From an uncultured Bacteroidaceae bacterium (GTDB lineage: Bacteria; Bacteroidota; Bacteroidia; Bacteroidales; Bacteroidaceae): 54,060 nt of DNA. The translations under genes and the position numbers were made by a program. The stretch is from contig CAKRRN010000013.1 of assembly GCA_934394435.1 (NCBI GenBank), forward strand, positions 1 to 54,060, written 5' to 3'. The notes under the pieces are model-generated. The model had not been told where the DNA came from. It was given only the letters and a program-made list of their open reading frames with translations, and searched no databases. The stretch's first letter is position 1; each line of letters begins with the position of its first letter. This document shows positions 1 through 6,844 of this stretch, piece after piece.

Positions 1-89
1 TTGTGGTGGCCGTTGGGTTGGAGCCCCAGTTGCTGGGCGACCTCCTCGATGGGGAGGTCGCGTAGCTTTTCGAGTTCATATCGTTCCAT
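1..89 (-). CDS. CHC2 zinc-finger DNA primase, N-terminal fragment (cut by window edge)
   Basis: Only the first 29 codons are in the window, starting at the ATG at 89 on the minus strand and running off the left edge. They read MERYELEKLRDLPIEEVAQQ and then LGLQPNGHH. This matches the usual opening of CHC2-type primases carried by Bacteroidetes mobile elements, where a helix with LRDLPIEEVA precedes the zinc-binding CHC2 site (which would lie outside the window). Such primases make RNA primers for replication of plasmids or transferred single-stranded DNA. The gene lies 17 bp downstream of the DUF3987-like gene on the same strand, which fits a replication or transfer module. The assignment rests on the N-terminus only. 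Confidence 0.6.
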   Translation of the reverse strand, partial: MERYELEKLRDLPIEEVAQQLGLQPNGHH

Positions 90-106
90 AACTTGTTGGG
101 GTGGGG

Positions 107-1408
107 TTATCCTTTCAGATATTCCTGGGTCTTGGTGTAGAGCCCCGTCTGTGCGGAGTAGGTGATGAAGTTGCGGTGAGCCCATTGGTAGAGCTGGCTC
201 TTCGTCCCCTCCTTGGTTTTGCCGAGCGAGAGGCGCAGGGCCTCGAGCTGTGCTTCGTTGAAGGTGTCAGGCAGACTGTCGAGCAGGTTTTTCGGTCCGC
301 GGCGCTGTGCCTCGCTGGTGCTGTCCGCGTCCTGGCCCAGCAGGTCGGCAAAGAGCTGCATCTTCGACCAGAGGTCGTGATAGACAAGCCACTCCACCAG
401 TTCGCCCATCGCCCTGGTCCACGTCTGCCCATTGAGCACCCAGAGGATGCAGCCAGCCTTCCATGCCGACACGAGCGAGCGTTTCGACACGTCCCACAGG
501 GTATCGTCGTCCGTGAGGTCAGCCAGCGTGGCCATGTCGGCAGCCAACTGGTCCACGAGGTGGTTCAAGGGCTTGATGATGAAGCGGCCCTTGCAGTTGG
601 CGAGGCGAGCCAGATACTCGTCGAGCCGTTGGTAGAACTTCTCGTCGTACTTGCCTTGGCGAGGGATGCGCCCCTCGCGCCCCTGGCGAGCCTTGTAGGA
701 GAAGACCATGCGGCCGAAGGTGCCGTTGAAGAGGTCTTGCTTGTAGAACTTGCGTGTGGCAAAGGGCGTAGACGAGATGGTCATGTTGACGCGCAATACG
801 GGGTTGCCCGTCACGCCCTCAGCTGTGGCACGGAGGGCTCCGGCACGCTGGCGGTCGTAGATGTTGCGCAGCATCTGGGATATCTGCCGGTGTCCGCCAC
901 AGATGCGGTCAGCCATCTCCACCTCGGGCATGTTGAGGTACTGCGTGCGAGCGCCCAGCTTCTCCAGCGCCATGGCGTTCTGTATGAAGGCAGCGTTGGT
1001 CACGTCGGCTGGCGGAAACCAGAAGGCGACGTCGGGGCGCACGGGTTTCTCCTTGTTCGCCCCCTTGGTCTTCATCTGTCGTTGCCATTCCACGAGCTTC
1101 TCCAGTTCCTCGTCGTCGTGCTGGCGGAAGTCCTTACAGATGGCTTCCGCTATATTCGTAAATTGCCCCTTATTGCAGCCACTTTCAGCCACCAGATTGC
1201 CCATCATGCCACACAATTCCTTCCATGAGAGGTCTGGATACCTGAATTTGGCTCCACAGACGTGCGCTCCGAGAACAGGGAAAAACATCGGAACGATAGG
1301 TTCGTGCATGTCTTTTGATGCTTGTGAGAGCAAAAGTGAGAGAATTTCCGTCCCTTTTCCCAGTTTTGGCATCTTGGGAGCGGTGGTTTTTGAGATGTTG
1401 TACTTCAT
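107..1408 (-). CDS. DUF3987-like mobile-element protein (replication/transfer associated)
   Basis: This is a 433-residue soluble protein with no signal peptide or membrane segment. The middle (about residues 125-245) is rich in conserved-looking motifs such as FWFPPADVTNAAFIQNA, GGHRQISQMLRNIYDRQRAG and NMTISSTPFATRKFYK. These resemble the DUF3987 group found next to VirE-like and CHC2 primase genes in Bacteroidetes integrative and mobilizable elements; that link is from memory and not verified. The next gene downstream, 17 bp away, opens like a CHC2 primase, so a role in element replication is the simplest inference. A 25-bp inverted repeat lies between its start and the upstream gene and may control it. 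The DNA is visibly more GC-rich than the 2.5-4 kb stretch, consistent with foreign origin. No catalytic residues can be named with confidence. Confidence 0.55.
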   Translation of the reverse strand: MKYNISKTTAPKMPKLGKGTEILSLLLSQASKDMHEPIVPMFFPVLGAHVCGAKFRYPDLSWKELCGMMGNLVAESGCNKGQFTNIAEAICKDFRQHDDEELEKLVEWQRQMKTKGANKEKPVRPDVAFWFPPADVTNAAFIQNAMALEKLGARTQYLNMPEVEMADRICGGHRQISQMLRNIYDRQRAGALRATAEGVTGNPVLRVNMTISSTPFATRKFYKQDLFNGTFGRMVFSYKARQGREGRIPRQGKYDEKFYQRLDEYLARLANCKGRFIIKPLNHLVDQLAADMATLADLTDDDTLWDVSKRSLVSAWKAGCILWVLNGQTWTRAMGELVEWLVYHDLWSKMQLFADLLGQDADSTSEAQRRGPKNLLDSLPDTFNEAQLEALRLSLGKTKEGTKSQLYQWAHRNFITYSAQTGLYTKTQEYLKG

Positions 1409-1476
1409 AATTGTTTTTCTGTTTTGAGTTAAATTGTTGAATATTAGCTTTTTAGAGAGAAGTGAGACTTGATGAA

Positions 1477-1644
1477 TCTGACACTTACAGTTCTGACAGT
1501 TTAATTTTCGAGGGTATCATTTTTTTCGTTTTCTATTATATTTATATATAATTATTTAATATATATATAGTTATATGATATAATAAGAGGAAGTTGAGAG
1601 AATGAAAACCATTTATTTTAACTGTCAGAACTGTAAGTGTCAGA
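1477..1644. repeat. 25-bp perfect inverted repeat around an AT-rich core
   Basis: The left arm (1477-1501) begins TCTGACACTTACAGTTCTGA and the right arm (1620-1644) is its exact reverse complement over 25 bp. They flank 118 bp that are almost entirely A and T, including runs of TATATA. Each arm also contains CTGACA twice, 15 bp apart. The structure fills the gap between the 172-residue gene (stop at 1653) and the DUF3987-like gene (start at 1408). Paired iterons with an AT-rich centre beside primase and helicase-type genes suggest an operator or an origin-like site; this is inference. Confidence 0.75.
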
Positions 1645-1652
1645 CTTTTGGC

Positions 1653-2171
1653 TCAGTCCTGCCCGTGTGTATGGGCTTCCCTCTCCGAGGCATCCCCTAA
1701 GAATTCCGACACGGTGACCAGCTCCTTAGCAGCAGCGAGGCAGAAGTGTCTCGAGGTGAACGAGGGCGTGAGTGGTGGACGGTTGAAGGTGGGGTAGAGT
1801 GTGCCGTCGCCCCGGCGATGCACGTTGACGAATCGTCCCCTGTAGACGAGTGGGTTGCGCTGTGTGGCGGCGTAGGGCGCCTTCCAGGGTGTGGCGTTCT
1901 CGATGAAGCGGAAGTGGTAGTCGGCGTCGCGTACGATTATTCCGCTGAGGTATGCTCCCCTGGGTACTGGCCCTGGCTGTCGGGTGAGCAGCTTGAGGTC
2001 GACGCAGAGCTCTGTGTTGACGTGTAGCTTGTCCTTGTCCTTGTGCTGGCGGTATGCCATGGCAAAGGGTGAGTTGCCCTGGATCATCTGGTCCCAGACT
2101 TCTCCGATGGTCTTTGGCTCATGCGATGTCTTGTCTTGCCCAGCAGAGCCATTGTTGAATGCTTTTTTCAT
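1653..2171 (-). CDS. Conserved mobile-element hypothetical protein
   Basis: 172 residues from the ATG at 2171 (MKKAFNNGSAGQ). The reading frame is open further upstream, but that part overlaps a predicted promoter and structured leader and has an atypical composition, so the shorter start is preferred; MNHHIVYV or MAQGMNHH further upstream are alternatives. Visible segments include EVWDQMIQGNSPFAMAYRQH, a basic middle and NVHRRGDGTLYPTFNRPPLT. There is no signal peptide or transmembrane helix. No family was recognised. It lies upstream of the DUF3987-like and primase genes on the same strand, separated from them by the 25-bp inverted repeat, so it probably belongs to the same replication or transfer module. 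Function unknown. Confidence 0.6.
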   Translation of the reverse strand: MKKAFNNGSAGQDKTSHEPKTIGEVWDQMIQGNSPFAMAYRQHKDKDKLHVNTELCVDLKLLTRQPGPVPRGAYLSGIIVRDADYHFRFIENATPWKAPYAATQRNPLVYRGRFVNVHRRGDGTLYPTFNRPPLTPSFTSRHFCLAAAKELVTVSEFLGDASEREAHTHGQD

Positions 2172-2341
2172 TTTTGTTTTTTGTGAATGAAAGCATTGTC
2201 TCGCACTACGCAGGGTCACATAGACAATATGGTGATTCATGCCCTGCGCCATCGGAGCCGTGCTGGGTTTTTGGCTGCTGACTGACTTTGGTGTAAAAAA
2301 AAGAAAGCAGCAGAAACTCCGATGCTGGAAACGTTTCTGCC
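2172..2341 (-). other. Long, structured 5' leader of the 172-residue gene
   Basis: Between the predicted promoter and the ATG at 2171 lie about 165 nt with two pairings: CGCAGGG (2209-2215) with CCCTGCG (2242-2248), and CATCGGAG (2250-2257) with CTCCGATG (2317-2324). A run of eight A residues on the plus strand (U-rich in the transcript) sits inside the second stem. It could be a regulatory leader; nothing here identifies a ligand or regulator. Confidence 0.35.
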
Positions 2342-2350
2342 GCAAAGGTA
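2342..2350 (-). promoter_or_regulatory. Bacteroidetes -7 box (TACCTTTGC)
   Basis: On the minus strand the sequence reads TACCTTTGC, a perfect TAnnTTTG -7 element. It would start a transcript near 2336 that reads into the structured leader and the 172-residue gene. Confidence 0.55.
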
Positions 2351-2456
2351 AGGGGAAGGTTTCGAGGTGCATTGGGTGGATCATTAACGTCCACCTGGGA
2401 AAAAGGCATCACTTAGTCATAGAACCAATGAATTTATGGCACTTAAATGCCATAAA

Positions 2457-2503
2457 GAAAAAAGGCAGGTGGATATTGAAAACGTGTCAATTATCCACCT
2501 GCC
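2457..2503 (-). terminator. Intrinsic terminator of the two-gene unknown operon
   Basis: On the minus strand a 12-bp stem (GGCAGGTGGATA paired with TATCCACCTGCC) with a short loop is followed directly by CTTTTTTCTTT. It begins 10 bp after the stop codon of the 348-residue gene and closes that transcription unit. A weaker hairpin, TTTATGGCA/TGCCATAAA, follows at 2433-2456. Confidence 0.8.
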
Positions 2504-2512
2504 AATTACGGA

Positions 2513-3559
2513 TTAACGAAAATACGGATTGACCTTTTTCCAGGTCTCTGCCGTATAATCCTTTTTTCGCAGACGCTCTTTTATCTTGTTGCTGTATGAT
2601 TGCTCGTTCACCTCTTTTTGCAAATTGCACTCCTCTGTGAGAAAGCGGAAAATGGCACCACCCGAAGGAGATTTTGCCGTCAGACCTTTGTCTTGCCACT
2701 TAATGACGAAGCATGTCACCACGTCATTCAGCGTGTCGTTCTTTTCGCACGTCAGTCTTCTATTGCTCATATTGTGGTCACTAAGATAGCGCATGAAGCG
2801 TTGCTTTTCCTCGTTCCTCGCCTTCTTATCTGTGAACAGACTTTGTTTCCGTGGCCCGCGTGGGGCTGTTTGTACTTTTGTGCCCTCCCCTGTGGTCTCC
2901 TCTCTCAGCATCTCGTATAGCGCATCAATGTATGATTTGTATCTATTGCCATGGTCACTGTTGTACTTGTTTAGGATAAGGAGATTCTCCTTGATCGTAC
3001 TCTTTCCGCCTCCCCCAGCCATCCCGACGAAGTATCGAAACAGCTCTTTCACGGCTTCATCGCCTTCTTCATCACGCTCGATCTCTTCCAGCTCACAAGT
3101 GAGCAGACCACACTTCCTGCCCTGCATCCACCGCACTTGCGCTTTCCTTTCGGCAGCCTGCATCATGGGTCTGTAGAGAGGGTGTCTAGCCCAACGGACG
3201 AAGACGTGCGATATGATACACTTGTAGTAATAGTCAAACAAGGTGGGATGTCTTCCCCTGGCTCTTATGATGAATAATGCCACCACACTTATAATCATGG
3301 CGTCATTCTCCCCCTCGGCCTCTTCCTCCAAATCGTCAAGCTCGTCGTCTATGCCTTTCCAGATATCGGGTAGAGACATTAGCAGATGCACAAAATTCGT
3401 TGCCGACAAGAACACTTCAACTTGCGACAATGCAGTTTGCCCTTCCTTGTTCAGTTGCCTCAGATGGTCACAGAAAAGCACATATACGTCATTCGCCAGC
3501 AGTTTCCTGCGTTGTATCCGTGTCTGTTCTTTGTCAAGATGTACTATTGTATCTGTCAT
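2513..3559 (-). CDS. Unknown 348-residue protein with glycine-rich loop
   Basis: No family was recognised. The protein is soluble and largely helical in appearance, with a very acidic patch at about residues 70-86 (DDELDDLEEEAEGEND), a hydrophobic stretch ISVVALFIIRA at about 90-100, and a cluster of aromatic and basic residues after it. Residues 182-188 read GGGGKST, which recalls a nucleotide-binding P-loop, but the first glycine of GxxxxGK[ST] is out of register (GMAGGGGKST), so nucleotide binding is doubtful. The C-terminal 80 residues form a basic segment (FVIKWQDKGLTAKSPSGGAI). Its ATG overlaps the stop of the upstream gene (ATGA at 3559-3556), so the two are translationally coupled and probably work together. 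An intrinsic terminator follows. The location, next to mobile-element genes and a methyltransferase remnant, suggests accessory DNA; a defence or element-maintenance role is possible but unsupported. Confidence 0.6.
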   Translation of the reverse strand: MTDTIVHLDKEQTRIQRRKLLANDVYVLFCDHLRQLNKEGQTALSQVEVFLSATNFVHLLMSLPDIWKGIDDELDDLEEEAEGENDAMIISVVALFIIRARGRHPTLFDYYYKCIISHVFVRWARHPLYRPMMQAAERKAQVRWMQGRKCGLLTCELEEIERDEEGDEAVKELFRYFVGMAGGGGKSTIKENLLILNKYNSDHGNRYKSYIDALYEMLREETTGEGTKVQTAPRGPRKQSLFTDKKARNEEKQRFMRYLSDHNMSNRRLTCEKNDTLNDVVTCFVIKWQDKGLTAKSPSGGAIFRFLTEECNLQKEVNEQSYSNKIKERLRKKDYTAETWKKVNPYFR

Positions 3560-3924
3560 GCTGCATCTTCCTCCTTCTTCTCAATATCTTCCGACATGTG
3601 CTTCATGCCATTAAGCATTTCCACCACAGCAGCCTCAGCCTTGGCAATATCTTCATCCTCAGCCTTCTCGCCATTGGCTTTTCGCCCCTTGAAGAGCATC
3701 TCCAATATCTCGTTGTAATCCAACCGTACAGCATTTCCGCGGAAATCTTCGTATCCATTCTCATGACAAGGCACATACTTTTCTTCCCATGAAGAAAAAC
3801 GATGCGCCATGTCACTCAACAGGCTTGCACTTAGACTTGTCCCGTTCTCTGTATTGTATTTCTTCAGGAAACAAAGATTAGTCTGATAATTGTTTTGCCG
3901 ATGTTTATTCCTGCTTCTTGTCAT
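3556..3924 (-). CDS. Unknown 122-residue protein, coupled to the 348-residue gene
   Basis: Start chosen at the ATG at 3924 (MTRSRNKHRQNN) because AGAAGGA precedes it by about six bases. The frame is open up to an ATG at 4002, but those 26 codons overlap the end of the methyltransferase remnant and look unlike the rest. The protein has a basic, glutamine/asparagine-rich N-terminus, a central SWEEKYVPCHENGYEDF segment and a strongly charged, acidic helical C-terminus ending in EKKEEDAA. No family was recognised. It overlaps the downstream 348-residue gene by four bases (ATGA), so both are read from one transcript. Confidence 0.55.
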   Translation of the reverse strand: MTRSRNKHRQNNYQTNLCFLKKYNTENGTSLSASLLSDMAHRFSSWEEKYVPCHENGYEDFRGNAVRLDYNEILEMLFKGRKANGEKAEDEDIAKAEAAVVEMLNGMKHMSEDIEKKEEDAA

Positions 3925-3979
3925 CGTATTCCTTCTTGAATTTATTTCTTTTTGTGATAAATCTTTATATGCCAATGGA

Positions 3980-4241
3980 CTAAAATGGAACTTTTTGTGC
4001 ATACTCGCTAACCGTTTCGTTCACCATGGAACAATTCTGCAACTTATGTAAATCCTCAATATGACTTATCAGATTGTCATAGTTCTCAATATTCTCCAAC
4101 TCCTTGCGCCTTGTCTTGCTCAGTTCGCAGAACCCCTCCTCTTGCTCAAGTCCTGCGAATCGCCGTCCACACAGGTTAGCGGCAATGCCAGTTGTAGAGC
4201 TTCCGCTGAAATGAACCCTACGGAATACAGAAATTGAGATT
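3980..4241 (-). pseudogene. 3' remnant of a DNA methyltransferase gene
   Basis: In one frame the minus strand encodes about 80 residues ending at TAG (3982-3980): HFSGSSTTGIAANLCGRRFA, then GLEQEEGFCELSKTRRKELE. This is the C-terminal AdoMet-binding part of an amino-type DNA methyltransferase, where family members read DPFxGSGTTxxAA...GRxxxGxExxxxYxxxxxxR. Here DPF has become VHF and GSGTT has become GSSTT. Everything upstream (target recognition region and catalytic [DN]PP[YF] motif) is missing. The similarity stops exactly where the inverted end of a MITE-like repeat begins at 4242, so the gene was cut by insertion or recombination there. It cannot be an active enzyme. Confidence 0.7.
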
Positions 4242-4372
4242 GCTCGCCCGATAAACCAGGGGGGGAGTTTTGTCAGGTGATTCGCTAATAGTCTCTTGAT
4301 TGTCCATAAGGCAAAGGTACAATAATTATTTCAAAACAAAGAGCCGGCTCCCCCTTGGTTTATCGGGCGAGC
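4242..4372. mobile_element. Short MITE-like element with inverted ends
   Basis: The left end (4242-4267, beginning GCTCGCCCGATAAACCAGGG) and the right end (4348-4372, ending TTGGTTTATCGGGCGAGC) are near-perfect inverted repeats of about 25 bp around an 80-bp core. The same ends occur at 11500-11521/11904-11927, 46709-46731/47104-47120 and 25611-25634. The core contains a minus-strand TACCTTTGC box at about 4311-4319 followed by an ATG at 4307, so the element may carry an outward promoter. It abuts the truncated methyltransferase gene. No transposase is encoded, so movement would depend on a protein supplied from elsewhere. Confidence 0.6.
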
Positions 4373-4413
4373 CCCCAAAAGTTACTTCACATATTGGCAT
4401 TAGTTGAAAAAAG

Positions 4414-4448
4414 AAATGCGGATACTCCTAAAGGTTGTATCCGCATTT
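4414..4448 (-). terminator. Terminator downstream of tRNA-Val(CAC)
   Basis: A perfect 12-bp stem, AAATGCGGATAC (4414-4425) with GTATCCGCATTT (4437-4448), has an 11-nt loop. In the minus-strand transcript it is followed by CTTTTTTC. It lies 20 bp beyond the tRNA 3' end. Confidence 0.8.
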
Positions 4449-4467
4449 TCTTAAATTGCTTTTGAAG

Positions 4468-4542
4468 TAGGGACAATCGGATTCGAACCGATGACCTCTG
4501 CAATGTGACTGCAGCGCTCTAAACCAGCTGGGCTATGCCCCT
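4468..4542 (-). tRNA. tRNA-Val (anticodon CAC)
   Basis: The reverse complement folds as a cloverleaf of 75 nt: acceptor AGGGGCA/TGTCCCT, T arm with TTCGAAT, and anticodon stem CTGCA/TGCAG with loop GTCACAT, which places CAC after U33. The 3' CCA is not encoded. It has its own -7 box and terminator. Its 3' end faces the accessory region, a typical place for element integration, although no att repeat was found. Confidence 0.88.
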
Positions 4543-4561
4543 GTCTGTCTTCGTTTGCGTT

Positions 4562-4570
4562 GCAAAGGTA
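4562..4570 (-). promoter_or_regulatory. -7 box of the tRNA-Val gene (TACCTTTGC)
   Basis: The minus strand reads TACCTTTGC about 20 bp before the mature tRNA 5' end, a perfect match to the Bacteroidetes -7 element. Confidence 0.7.
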
Positions 4571-4735
4571 GTGCCTTTTTTTGTTTTGGGCAACTTCTTT
4601 CCTGAAAATCTTTGGAATTTTTGTGCTGTCCTTTTGTTCGTACCATGTCAGAAGTCCGTGTTCACGCTCATTTTTTTATCATTTTTGTGTGAATACTCAT
4701 GCTTAGGATGCGTGGCGTTTTTTTTTGACAGCGCA

Positions 4736-6400
4736 TTAGTATGCCTGTTGATGAACACCTGCAACAGCGCGTCCGCTGGGATCATTCATCTGCTTCCACG
4801 CGGCATCCCATTCGAGTGCGATAGACGTGGAACATGCCACACTTGCTTCCTGGTTGACACTTAGGGCTGCGCTTCGGCTGGGGAAATGCTCTTCGAAGAT
4901 ACTGCGATAGAAGTATTCCTCCTTGCAAAGAGGGGTGTGGATGGGAAAGCGTTCGGCTGCGTGTGCCATTTGCTCATCGCTCACCTGCTCTGAGGTTATC
5001 TTCTTCAGAGTGTCAATCCAACTGTAGCCCACGCCGTCTGAGAATTGCTCCTTCTGGCGCCATGCGATATCTTCTGGCAACATATCGGCAAAGGCTTGGC
5101 GAAGGACCTTTTTCTCAATCACATTTCCTGGACACATCTTCGCTTCGGGGTTAAGTCTCATGGCAATGTCAAGGAAGTCTTTGTCGAGGAAAGGCACTCG
5201 TCCTTCTACACCCCAGGCGGAGAGGGATTTGTTGGCTCTTAGGCAGTCGTACCAATGGAGCTTGCCCAGCTTGCGCACCGTCTCCTCGTGGAAGGCCCGT
5301 GCTGATGGGGCTTTATGAAAATAAAGGTATCCTCCGAAGATTTCATCGGCACCTTCTCCTGAGAGTACCATCTTGATGCCCATGCTCTTGATAACGCGTG
5401 CCAGCAGATACATGGGAGTGGAGGCGCGTACGGTGGTCACGTCATAGGTTTCTGTGAAGTAGATGACATCGCGTATGGCATCCAGACCTTCCTGTATGGT
5501 ATAGTTTATCTCGTGATGCACGGTGCCGATGTGCTCTGCCACTTGGCGTGCTTTCTCAAGGTCGGGAGCACCTTTCAGACCAACGGCAAACGAGTGTAGA
5601 CGTGGCCACCAGGCACCAGTCTGTCCGTTGTCTTCTACGCGTCTGGCGGCAAACTTCTGTGCTATGGCACTTATGATGCTACTGTCAAGTCCACCACTGA
5701 GCAGAACGCCATAGGGGACGTCGCTCATCAGCTGGCGCTTGACAGCTTCTTGCAGACCTACGCGAAGAGTGTCGATGTCGGCATCATTATCTTTTACCGC
5801 GTCATAATCCATCCAGTCGCGTGTGTACCAACGCCGCATGATACCCTCTTTGCTGTATAGGTAGTGACCAGGAAGGAATGGCTCGTACTCGTCACAGAAT
5901 CCCTCTAATGCTTTCAGCTCACTTGCCACATAGGTCTTACCGTCTGCATCGTGGCCTATATATAAGGGTATGACTCCAATGGGGTCGCGTGCAATGAGGT
6001 ACTCATCGCGCTCTTCATCGTAGAGCGCAAATGCAAATATGCCGTTCAGCTGCTCTAAGAAGTGGATGCCCTGGGAGCGATATAGGGCCAGAATGACCTC
6101 GCAGTCGCTTCCCGTCTGATATTCGTAATCAGAGGCTGTGGACTGGCGTATAGTCTGATGGTTGTATATTTCGCCGTTTACGGCAAGTACTTGTTTGCCG
6201 TCTGGACTATAGAGGGGCTGTTTGCCGCTCTGGGGGTCAACTATGCTTAGACGCTCGTGGCACAAGATGGCATGCTTGCCACAGTAGATGCCACTCCAGT
6301 CTGGACCACGATGACGAATCTTTTGGCTCATGCGAAGAGCCTTCTTGCGCAACTCGGAGGATTGCTCCTTTATGTCAAATATACCTACTATTCCACACAT
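4736..6400 (-). CDS. asnB: Asparagine synthase B (glutamine-hydrolysing)
   Basis: Makes asparagine from aspartate, ATP and the amide of glutamine in the cytoplasm. The 554-residue protein begins MCGIVGIF, which exposes the catalytic Cys2 of the class II glutaminase domain (about residues 1-190) after methionine removal. The glutaminase domain also shows RHRGPD and NGEIYNH. The synthetase domain carries the PP-loop LLSGGLDSS at about 233-241 and the later GEGADEIFGGY and EGRVPFLD motifs, all typical of AsnB. Length is normal for bacterial AsnB. A minus-strand TAACTTTGC box lies 29 bp before the start codon, so it is probably a single-gene unit. No clear terminator follows; the next gene downstream is the tRNA-Val. 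Confidence 0.95.
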   Translation of the reverse strand: MCGIVGIFDIKEQSSELRKKALRMSQKIRHRGPDWSGIYCGKHAILCHERLSIVDPQSGKQPLYSPDGKQVLAVNGEIYNHQTIRQSTASDYEYQTGSDCEVILALYRSQGIHFLEQLNGIFAFALYDEERDEYLIARDPIGVIPLYIGHDADGKTYVASELKALEGFCDEYEPFLPGHYLYSKEGIMRRWYTRDWMDYDAVKDNDADIDTLRVGLQEAVKRQLMSDVPYGVLLSGGLDSSIISAIAQKFAARRVEDNGQTGAWWPRLHSFAVGLKGAPDLEKARQVAEHIGTVHHEINYTIQEGLDAIRDVIYFTETYDVTTVRASTPMYLLARVIKSMGIKMVLSGEGADEIFGGYLYFHKAPSARAFHEETVRKLGKLHWYDCLRANKSLSAWGVEGRVPFLDKDFLDIAMRLNPEAKMCPGNVIEKKVLRQAFADMLPEDIAWRQKEQFSDGVGYSWIDTLKKITSEQVSDEQMAHAAERFPIHTPLCKEEYFYRSIFEEHFPSRSAALSVNQEASVACSTSIALEWDAAWKQMNDPSGRAVAGVHQQAY

Positions 6401-6428
6401 CTCTGACAGTATTTATTGGTTATTGTGG

Positions 6429-6437
6429 TGCAAAGTT
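6429..6437 (-). promoter_or_regulatory. -7 box of asnB (TAACTTTGC)
   Basis: On the minus strand TAACTTTGC matches TAnnTTTG and lies 29 bp upstream of the asnB start codon. Confidence 0.65.
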
Positions 6438-6540
6438 ACAAAAAGTATTGTATATAGATAGAAAATATAGCAAAATGTTTGCTTGTTTTTGCAAACTACT
6501 TACAAATTGTACTCATTTTTGCTTTGAATGTGGTAAAATG

Positions 6541-6654
6541 ATGACAGTATTGGTGGAAGTGGCCGTCTTGGGTGTGGGAATTGTCTTGACGTGGGCCTAC
6601 TATGCCCTCGACCCGTCTGAAAACAGTCTGCCCGAAAAAAAAGGACTGATATGA
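6541..6654 (+). CDS. Possible 37-residue single-pass membrane peptide
   Basis: A short frame starting at ATG 6541 (a second ATG is at 6538) encodes one hydrophobic segment (VLVEVAVLGVGIVLTWAYYA) followed by a short polar tail ending PEKKGLI. It lies alone in the gap between asnB and the rhamnosidase gene, on the opposite strand to both. There is no clear ribosome binding site or perfect -7 box, and no homologue is known to me. It could be chance. Confidence 0.25.
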   Translation: MTVLVEVAVLGVGIVLTWAYYALDPSENSLPEKKGLI

Positions 6655-6741
6655 ACCGGTATCTAATGACCGCTTAGGGCTAAAGGGTAAAGTGAGGCTC
6701 GCTTCAGGCTTACCCATGGCGAGAAAAAGGTGTATGAATAT

Positions 6742-6774
6742 GAACCACAATACTCATGTCGGGTATTGTGGTTC
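6742..6774. terminator. Hairpin downstream of the rhamnosidase gene
   Basis: A perfect 12-bp stem, GAACCACAATAC with GTATTGTGGTTC, and a 9-nt loop lie 70 bp past the stop of the minus-strand GH106-like gene. No strong U-tract follows on either strand, so termination is less certain than stem formation. Confidence 0.45.
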
Positions 6775-6844
6775 GGAAGAGAGGGGGGAGGGATGCTCAT
6801 TTTGCCGTCAGACGATGGAGGCTGGCAATAAGGATCCGTAGAAA

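Noticed and set aside
101..1228. 375-codon plus-strand open frame opposite the DUF3987-like gene
   Set aside because: It mirrors the minus-strand gene, has low-complexity Val/Leu-rich content with no domain, and arises from the GC-rich codon pattern of the opposite strand.
2513..3559. GGGGKST at residues 182-188 taken as a true Walker A motif
   Set aside because: The first glycine of GxxxxGK[ST] is displaced by one residue and no Walker B is evident, so ATPase activity is not claimed.
2793..3792. Several plus-strand frames of 100-130 codons opposite the unknown operon
   Set aside because: Serine- and cysteine-rich shadow translations. The minus-strand genes have coupling, a Shine-Dalgarno sequence and a terminator in their favour.
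4242..4307. Minus-strand ATG at 4307 read as the start of the methyltransferase gene
   Set aside because: The frame stops after about 29 codons and lies inside the repeat element; it does not join the methyltransferase frame.
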